Shown here: positions 32,461 to 37,758 of the stretch, piece by piece
How the letters are laid out: each line of letters starts with the position of its first letter
How positions within the stretch are numbered: the stretch's first letter is position 1
Origin: Acinetobacter brisouisimilis
GTDB taxonomy: Bacteria; Pseudomonadota; Gammaproteobacteria; Pseudomonadales; Moraxellaceae
Length of the DNA: 37,758 bases
Direction of reading: 5' to 3'
Assembly: GCF_000368265.1 (NCBI RefSeq)
Contig: NZ_KB851217.1
Location: forward strand, 3,724-41,481
Program-made: the position numbers and the translations under genes
The notes under the pieces: generated by a model
Told to the model about the DNA's origin: nothing
What the model saw: the letters and a program-made list of their open reading frames with translations, nothing else
Database searches by the model: none

Positions 32461-33609
32461 TTAATTTTCATTTTTAGCATTAACTTGTGGCAATTGATCT
32501 AATGCTGACTCTTTTTCTGGTTGATTTATGGGCCTTGGCGCATCGGTTCGAATATGAGGCTTAAAGGCTTGTTTTTGGCCATTCACTGGTTTTTTCATAT
32601 GGATAGGCCGATAATTTTTGCTAAAGACCACACCACCAAGACGCCAGCCATCTAAACAGGTCACACTCCCCCAAAACCGCTTTAAGGATTCAACCTGTAC
32701 ACCAATCAGGCCTTTATCGTTGTCGATATCGACCATCTTGTCGCCAGTGACTCCTGTTGGGTGCACAGGCTCGTTATATAAAGCTGTTTTGAAAATAACA
32801 TCCCAGATTGCAAATACTTGTCCAAAATTACAGTTATGCAGTGTTGGGCGTTCAGGTACAAAGTCCATATGGTGTAAGCGGTGAAACTCTGGGCTAACAA
32901 AAATTTTACCGAAGACTGGACCAAAGCCAATACGCACATTGGCATGGGAGAAATTTTGTACCAACTCGCCAAGCAACATTAACCAAACAAATTCCTCGCC
33001 AGATACCCCCCAAAATATCCCTACGCCCGCTAAAACAAATGACTGCGCCATTCCATCTAGATAATTGGTGCGATCATTGGTCCAGCAACTCATTTGACGT
33101 TGGCTATGGTGGAAGCTATGCATTGCCCACCACCAGGGCACAACGTGTTGAATACGATGCATCCAGTAATAAACTAAATCATACGTCAAATAATAAAGAA
33201 TAAAAAACAACCAAGTATGTTCTTTTAGCCATGGAAATTGAGATCTCATACTCCAACTGGTGTCATCACCCGCTGTAGGTGAAACACCACTAAAATAATT
33301 TACAATTGGCGTCATGATCAAAAAAGCAAACAGCGGAAATAATCCGACTAACATCAGCCAAGTTAAATGAAAATCTATGCGAGCATAACGACGATCTGCC
33401 CACTTTTCAGCAGGAATAAAATTTTCCAAGGGGCGAAATAAGCCACCGATGATCAACAACTGTAATCCACCAATCATTAAGGTTGATGCGATATCTGTTG
33501 GTGAATCGGTATATTTCGTAATATCTAAAAAATTAAGAATAGGCAAAATTGCATGGTGGCCTAACCAAATAGCGCATTGCTCCCAAAGAGTGGCTATTTC
33601 AGATAACAT
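32461..33609 (-). CDS. Fatty acid hydroxylase / sterol desaturase-family di-iron membrane enzyme
   Basis: This 382-residue integral membrane oxygenase has about five hydrophobic segments and the full set of di-iron histidine boxes: HRIQH (151-155), HSFHH (164-168), SH at 221-222 and EFHRLHH (241-247). Family members hydroxylate or desaturate fatty acids, sterols or carotenoids using O2; the bacterial substrate here is unknown. The last roughly 45 residues are Lys/Pro/Gln-rich and probably disordered, an extension beyond the catalytic core. The start at 33609 has GGAG 7 nt upstream. It has its own transcript: convergent with the porin, and 166 bp separates it from the MFS gene that ends at 33776. 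Confidence 0.92.
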   Translation of the reverse strand: MLSEIATLWEQCAIWLGHHAILPILNFLDITKYTDSPTDIASTLMIGGLQLLIIGGLFRPLENFIPAEKWADRRYARIDFHLTWLMLVGLFPLFAFLIMTPIVNYFSGVSPTAGDDTSWSMRSQFPWLKEHTWLFFILYYLTYDLVYYWMHRIQHVVPWWWAMHSFHHSQRQMSCWTNDRTNYLDGMAQSFVLAGVGIFWGVSGEEFVWLMLLGELVQNFSHANVRIGFGPVFGKIFVSPEFHRLHHMDFVPERPTLHNCNFGQVFAIWDVIFKTALYNEPVHPTGVTGDKMVDIDNDKGLIGVQVESLKRFWGSVTCLDGWRLGGVVFSKNYRPIHMKKPVNGQKQAFKPHIRTDAPRPINQPEKESALDQLPQVNAKNEN

Positions 33610-33775
33610 ATTTCACTCCGTCTACACCAATAACAACGCCCTACGAGCTAGTCATAGCCTTGCGAATGCTTGTCAGTACAACTACTTTTTTGTCTATAGA
33701 TAGTTAACCGACATGAAATTAAAATTTCATTAAGAAATTTCACGATGCTCTAAAAACAAAAGCAATAAAATGGTC

Positions 33776-35089
33776 TTATCGAGGTTTTGACCATTTTGGA
33801 TGATGATCATCAATCATATACTCATGTATATGCACACCATTGACTTGGTTCTGTAATAAGTGCTCATGATCTGGTGGTAAATCGTCATGGCGGTGTGGTA
33901 AAAAAGTCTCATCTTGAGATGACCATAAAGACATCGCTAGAATTAATGCGCCAGTCGCGATAACAGCCATAGGAACAAATGTCTGTAAAGTCCCAAAATG
34001 AGTACTTAACCATCCCACTAAAGGGTAGGTAATCAACCAGCAAGCATGTGAAAATGCGAATTGTGCAGCAAATAACGAGGTTCTATTTTCGCTTGCAGCA
34101 GACTTACGAATAAGGCGACCTGTCGGTGTCTGTGAAGTAGAGTAACCAACGCCTAAAATAAACCAAAGTACAAGCAAACCATTATATGAAGTGACTAAGT
34201 ATCCGCTGAATAAACCTAAAACTAGTACTGTTGTTCCAGTTAACATGACCGATCTGTCTGAAAATTTATCGAGCACTTTAGGCAAAATAAATGCTGATAG
34301 CATAGAACCCAAGCCAAATAGCCCAAAAGCCCACGTTGTCGCATGCTCAGTTAATTTAAACGTGGATTGAACCAGTACCACTGTATTGACAATAACGACC
34401 GCACTCGCAGAAGCAATAGCAAGATTTAAGGCCAACAAAGCCTTTAAGCGAGGCGTATTAAAATAGATTTTGGCGCCTTGCTTGATTCTGCGATAAACCC
34501 CTTTAAATTCAGGTTTTTTTGCTTGAGGCAATTTCGCACTCACAACAAAAAGAGCTGAGCCAATAAAACCAATGACAGTCCCTAGAAATAAATCATGATA
34601 GCTAATATAAGTTAATAAAAAACCCGCTAGCATAGGACTAATAATATTTTCTAGATCATAAGCTAAACGAGAAAGAGACAATGCATTGGTATATTCTCTT
34701 TCTTGAGGCAATACATCTGGAATCATGGCCTGAAACGTCGGTGTGAATGCAGCAGAAGCGGATTGCAAAACAAAAATAAGGATATAAATCTGCCAAATCT
34801 GAGTGACGAAGGGCAAGCATAAAGCCGTTAAAGCTCGGATGATATCCAGAGTGACGAGAACTTTTTTGCGTGGTAGCCTCTCCGCAAATGCTGAAGCGAC
34901 TGGTGCAACACCAATGTAAGCAATCATTTTAATTGCGAGAGCAATACCCAGTACCTGAGCTGCTTGTCCTCGTGCAAGATCATACGCTTGTAAGGCTAAC
35001 GCGATGGTAATCAGCCCTGTGCCAATCAAAGCAATCACTTGAGCTAAAAATAAATGCCTATACGTTATGTTTTTTAACACTTCTAGCAT
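33776..35089 (-). CDS. MFS exporter with His-rich C-terminal tail (NreB-like)
   Basis: This 437-residue major facilitator has about 12 helices (LFLAQVIALIGTGLITIALA as TM1; ERLPRKKVLV as the TM2-3 loop). It has a cytoplasmic tail of about 45 residues with eight histidines in pairs (HRH, HEH, HIH, DHH), typical of metal binding. The TM1 pattern, IPDVLP and the His tail recall NreB, the nickel exporter of Achromobacter and Klebsiella, so Ni(II) or Co(II) export is a reasonable guess, not proved. ATG 35089 is chosen; the frame is open to a GTG 24 nt upstream. The neighbouring ArsR-rhodanese gene (366 bp upstream, same strand) may control it. Confidence 0.85.
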   Translation of the reverse strand: MLEVLKNITYRHLFLAQVIALIGTGLITIALALQAYDLARGQAAQVLGIALAIKMIAYIGVAPVASAFAERLPRKKVLVTLDIIRALTALCLPFVTQIWQIYILIFVLQSASAAFTPTFQAMIPDVLPQEREYTNALSLSRLAYDLENIISPMLAGFLLTYISYHDLFLGTVIGFIGSALFVVSAKLPQAKKPEFKGVYRRIKQGAKIYFNTPRLKALLALNLAIASASAVVIVNTVVLVQSTFKLTEHATTWAFGLFGLGSMLSAFILPKVLDKFSDRSVMLTGTTVLVLGLFSGYLVTSYNGLLVLWFILGVGYSTSQTPTGRLIRKSAASENRTSLFAAQFAFSHACWLITYPLVGWLSTHFGTLQTFVPMAVIATGALILAMSLWSSQDETFLPHRHDDLPPDHEHLLQNQVNGVHIHEYMIDDHHPKWSKPR

Positions 35090-35368
35090 CTTATGAGTTC
35101 CTGATAAAATCACACTGGTGTTCAGACGGCTTAATATATGCTCCTAAAATTGGCCATAGCTTAAATATGAGATGTTACTGAACATTGAAATGATAAAAAG
35201 TAAAAAAGCTGGATTAGTTCAATCACAGAAAAGAAAATTGAAATCTATTTTCATGCAGCTTAAAAAATAAAATGGATTTATTAATCTGATCTTTTTAAAT
35301 TTTTAAATTATATTTTAAAATCAATAACTTAAAATATAAAAATTCTCAAAATTAAAACATTCATTGCA

Positions 35369-35398
35369 TTTTTCAGAGAGTGCTAAGAAACTGAAAAA
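35369..35398 (-). terminator. Hairpin downstream of the ArsR-rhodanese gene
   Basis: Stem TTTTTCAG / CTGAAAAA (8 bp) with a 14-nt loop, 58 nt beyond the end of the ArsR-rhodanese gene on the minus strand. The 366-bp spacer (35090-35455) is otherwise very AT-rich and holds no gene, only the likely promoter of the His-tailed exporter. Confidence 0.5.
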
Positions 35399-35455
35399 AT
35401 GAATTTTTACACATTTATTGTGACTGATATTTTGCTTTAAATATTGGGAAAGTTT

Positions 35456-36109
35456 TTACTTATTCTGCATTTCCGCCCATTCCGTAGCATTCGTTTTAAG
35501 TGCCAGCGCAGTATAACCTTGCTGCTTTAAAATCTGAATCGCATCGGCGGTCATAATACAATAAGGTCCTCGACAATAGACAGTCACAGGAACATTTGCT
35601 GGAAGCTCATGCAAACGTTTTTTGAGCTCAGCTAAAGGAATAGATTTAGCAAAAGGAAAATGAGCATGATCAAACTCATTTTCTGGGCGCACATCCAGAA
35701 TAATCATTTCTCCAGCTTTCGCTTTTTCTAATAATGTATGCTGATCTTCACTATAACTTTCACCTTCTAGCTGACTGAGATGCTGTAAAGCATCCTGCAA
35801 TTCAAACAGGCGGTCTTGGGCAAAATCTCGCATGAGATTCAAAAAACGTGGAACTTCTGCACTGGCAAGGCGATAAATGACCTGCTTACCACGACGCTCT
35901 GAGTTGACCAAACGGGCTACACGTAATTCTTTGAGATGTGCACTCGCCAGTTTTACGCTGATATTTGCTTCATGCGCCAACATTTCAACGGGCTTGCTGA
36001 CCTGCAATAGTAAATCGAGTAATTCCAATCGTTTTGGGTTTCCAAGAACTTTAGCAATGCGAGCTAACTGTACGTAAAGTTCCAATTTAATTTCGCGCGC
36101 ATTTGTCAT
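35456..36109 (-). CDS. ArsR-rhodanese fusion transcriptional regulator
   Basis: This 217-residue protein joins an ArsR/SmtB winged helix (about 12-105; LGNPKRLELLDLLL, then ANISVKLASAHLKELRVARL and RRGKQVIYRL) to a C-terminal rhodanese domain (about 118-215; ILDVRPENEFDHAHFPFAKS) with active site YCRGPYC (Cys179, Cys184). The ArsR part contains no cysteine, so the usual ArsR or BigR thiol sensors are absent and the only two cysteines of the protein are in the rhodanese loop. That points to sensing reactive sulfur or a thiophilic metal there. It is divergent from an MFS exporter, with a 7-bp-arm palindrome between them. The rhodanese end is short (NATEWAEMQNK). Confidence 0.92.
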   Translation of the reverse strand: MTNAREIKLELYVQLARIAKVLGNPKRLELLDLLLQVSKPVEMLAHEANISVKLASAHLKELRVARLVNSERRGKQVIYRLASAEVPRFLNLMRDFAQDRLFELQDALQHLSQLEGESYSEDQHTLLEKAKAGEMIILDVRPENEFDHAHFPFAKSIPLAELKKRLHELPANVPVTVYCRGPYCIMTADAIQILKQQGYTALALKTNATEWAEMQNK

Positions 36110-36173
36110 TGTTGCATCCTCTTACCCAATTTTTGAATCACTTTCATTTTGGCATAGTTAAATCACCAAAACC

Positions 36174-36199
36174 AACATTCCAATTATCTTTAGAATGTT
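36174..36199. promoter_or_regulatory. Inverted repeat, candidate ArsR-rhodanese operator
   Basis: AACATTC (36174-36180) and GAATGTT (36193-36199) form a perfect inverted repeat with a 12-nt spacer, in the 209-bp gap between the divergent ArsR-rhodanese and MFS genes. ArsR-family sites are AT-rich inverted repeats of about this span, so it is a reasonable operator for both genes. Function is inferred from position. Confidence 0.55.
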
Positions 36200-36318
36200 T
36201 TATATTAAATCAACAACCCCACTAAAAATGAATTGAATGGTCATCTGATTATGAAATTTAATTTACTGGTGTGCAATTTTCACAACGCGCGGATAGGTCT
36301 ATATCAGGAGCATGCCGC

Positions 36319-37617
36319 ATGCAGAAATTCAATGTATCTGAGTCAACGTATAGGTATGGTATTCGTGAAAACTTAGCTCAAGTTGCCTATCAGCTATTAC
36401 AAGTGTTTTTGGTTGGTTTAACCATTGGCATGTTTCGTACCGTTGTGCCTGCTTTAGCTGAAGATGAATTTGGTGTATCCAAAGGTTCTTTTATGCTACT
36501 GACGGCTTTTGTCGTGGCATTCGGTTTTGTCAAAGGCACACTCAATTTTGTTGCTGGGCGTTGGTCTGAACGAGTTGGGCGCAAAAAAGTCTTGATTTTT
36601 GGCTGGCTGATTGCCGTCCCGATTCCATTTCTGATTTTTTTTGCATCTTCATGGAACTGGATCGTTGCAGCAACGATTCTGCTCGGCGTCAATCAGGGTT
36701 TATGCTGGTCGATGACACAAACCTCAAAAATGGATATGACCCGCGCAGATGAGCGCGGTTTAACCATGGGGCTAAATGAATTTTCAGGGTATATCGGCGT
36801 TGCTTTGGCGGGTATTTTGACCAGTTATATGGCACTCATATGGGGAGCGCGGCTGGGGTTACTGATCTTTGGTTCAGTCGTGATCTCGCTGGCACTCATA
36901 CTGGCATTTTTCCTTGTCAAAGAAACTCAAGAATGGGCTAGAACCGAAGCTCAACAAAGCTTGAAACAACCGAAACACCAGCAATCATCCAAATCACTTG
37001 GCAATTTTCCAACGCATCCAACTACAGCACAAATGTTCCATTTGATGAGCTGGAAGGATCGGCGTATGGCGGCTTTTTGTCAGGCAGGTATGGTGGAAAA
37101 ATTTGTCGATGCTTTGGTCTGGGTATTTTACCCAGTATTTCTGCATGAACGTGGACTGAGTTTAAATGCCATTGGTTGGATAGTCGGGATATATGGTTTT
37201 GTCTGGGGAAGTACCCAATTGCTTACTGGCAAGCTGTCCGATCATATTGGTCGGATGAAACCCATCGTCTGGGGAATGTGGATTTGTGGGCTAGGTGTTG
37301 GGCTTATGCTGATTCGAGATGGAATGATTTGGTGGTCTGTTAGTGCCGCAATCACTGGATTTGGTATGGCTTTATTGTATCCCAATCTCGGGGCTGCTGT
37401 TGCCGATCTATCACACCCAAACTGGAGAGGTTCAGCGATTGGCATTTACCGCTTTTGGCGTGATCTTGGCTATGGCGTAGGTGCATTAAGTTTTGGTGTA
37501 GTTGCACACTTCGCTGGTGCTGTTACAGCAGGTTTCTGGTTTGTCAGTATTGCTATGCTGTTCTCTGGAACGCTAGTCATGCTATGGGGTGAGGAAACTC
37601 ATCCAAATATTCATTAA
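36319..37617 (+). CDS. MFS transporter, divergent from ArsR-rhodanese regulator
   Basis: This 432-residue major facilitator has 12 predicted helices. The TM2-3 loop is GRWSERVGRKKV and the TM8-9 equivalent is GKLSDHIGRMKP, both typical of the superfamily. A cytoplasmic central loop (about 205-245) is Gln/Lys-rich. ATG 36319 follows CAGGAG with 8-nt spacing; the frame is open to a GTG at 36271, but that has no ribosome-binding site. It is transcribed away from the ArsR-rhodanese gene over a 209-bp spacer with a candidate operator, so it is probably its main target. The substrate is unknown; a sulfur- or metal-related export role is suggested by the regulator only. Confidence 0.88.
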   Translation: MQKFNVSESTYRYGIRENLAQVAYQLLQVFLVGLTIGMFRTVVPALAEDEFGVSKGSFMLLTAFVVAFGFVKGTLNFVAGRWSERVGRKKVLIFGWLIAVPIPFLIFFASSWNWIVAATILLGVNQGLCWSMTQTSKMDMTRADERGLTMGLNEFSGYIGVALAGILTSYMALIWGARLGLLIFGSVVISLALILAFFLVKETQEWARTEAQQSLKQPKHQQSSKSLGNFPTHPTTAQMFHLMSWKDRRMAAFCQAGMVEKFVDALVWVFYPVFLHERGLSLNAIGWIVGIYGFVWGSTQLLTGKLSDHIGRMKPIVWGMWICGLGVGLMLIRDGMIWWSVSAAITGFGMALLYPNLGAAVADLSHPNWRGSAIGIYRFWRDLGYGVGALSFGVVAHFAGAVTAGFWFVSIAMLFSGTLVMLWGEETHPNIH

Positions 37618-37713
37618 ATCATAGACAACATACTTTCAGATGTTTAAGTCAATGTTTATTAAAAATAAATGAGAGGTAAGATACACTTTTTGGGGAGCTA
37701 TTTCAGCATGATA

Positions 37714-37758
37714 ATGTTATGAATGTTATGAATGTTATGAATGTTATGAATGTTATGA
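37714..37758. repeat. Perfect 9-bp tandem repeat at the window end
   Basis: Five exact copies of ATGTTATGA fill 37714-37758 and stop only because the window ends, so the array may be longer. It lies about 100 bp after the MFS stop. Nine is a multiple of three, so a frame could run through it, but no coding start is visible. It looks like a length-variable minisatellite. Confidence 0.9.

Noticed and set aside
1..37758. CRISPR array, prophage or intact insertion sequence
   Set aside because: No regularly spaced short direct repeats with unique spacers, no phage structural genes and no transposase frame were seen. The 164-bp and 9-bp arrays have no spacers.

Overview
The window looks like a chromosomal segment of an Acinetobacter-type gammaproteobacterium. 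This rests on low-GC DNA, a CioA-type cytochrome bd oxidase, an AAHS-family (BenK/PcaK-like) transporter followed by an OprD-type porin, an AraC-Ogt fusion Ada protein, and AT-rich spacers holding small palindromic repeats. The species cannot be fixed from the sequence alone. No rRNA, tRNA, CRISPR array, prophage or intact insertion sequence was seen.

Layout. 1-1149: almost three tandem copies of a 164-bp unit, then an AT-rich leader. 1150-3762: a bd-oxidase operon (20-codon leader ORF, cioA/cydA, cioB/cydB, and a 35-residue DUF2474-like membrane protein). 3955-5000: an orphan antitoxin-like HTH protein, convergent with a rhodanese / AhpD-like pair. 5625-8068: a four-gene minus-strand cassette of a small Ras-like GTPase, two Roadblock/LC7 proteins and a 319-residue protein of unknown family. 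This is the best candidate here for a little-described system. 8638-14602: a TauE/SafE permease divergent from a LysR regulator, a TonB-dependent siderophore receptor, and an ALDH10-type aminoaldehyde dehydrogenase. 15000-21360: three membrane diguanylate cyclases (two are tandem dCache paralogues) with an Ada-like repair protein between them. 21577-23168: a hipBA module. 23477-32354: a TetR-controlled acyl-CoA block (acyl-CoA dehydrogenase, thiolase, class I CoA-transferase), then an aromatic-acid-type MFS carrier and an OprD-like porin. 32461-37617: a di-iron fatty acid hydroxylase, an NreB-like MFS exporter with a His-rich tail, an ArsR-rhodanese fusion regulator and a divergent second MFS exporter. 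37714-37758: five perfect copies of a 9-bp repeat running off the window edge.

How the parts fit. The acyl-CoA block could import an organic acid through porin and MFS carrier, oxidise its CoA ester, cleave it by thiolysis and recycle CoA through the transferase. The three cyclases (all with GGEEF and an intact RxxD I-site) could form a local c-di-GMP module. The GTPase/Roadblock cassette resembles bacterial MglA/MglB polarity switches and Streptomyces conservons in its parts, but lacks their sensor kinase.

Across the window an interspersed family of imperfect-palindrome elements appears eight times, always between genes: three ~78-81 bp short forms and five ~105-110 bp long forms. Four of the long forms cluster around the two tandem cyclase genes. 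These look like non-autonomous mobile elements (MITE/REP-like).
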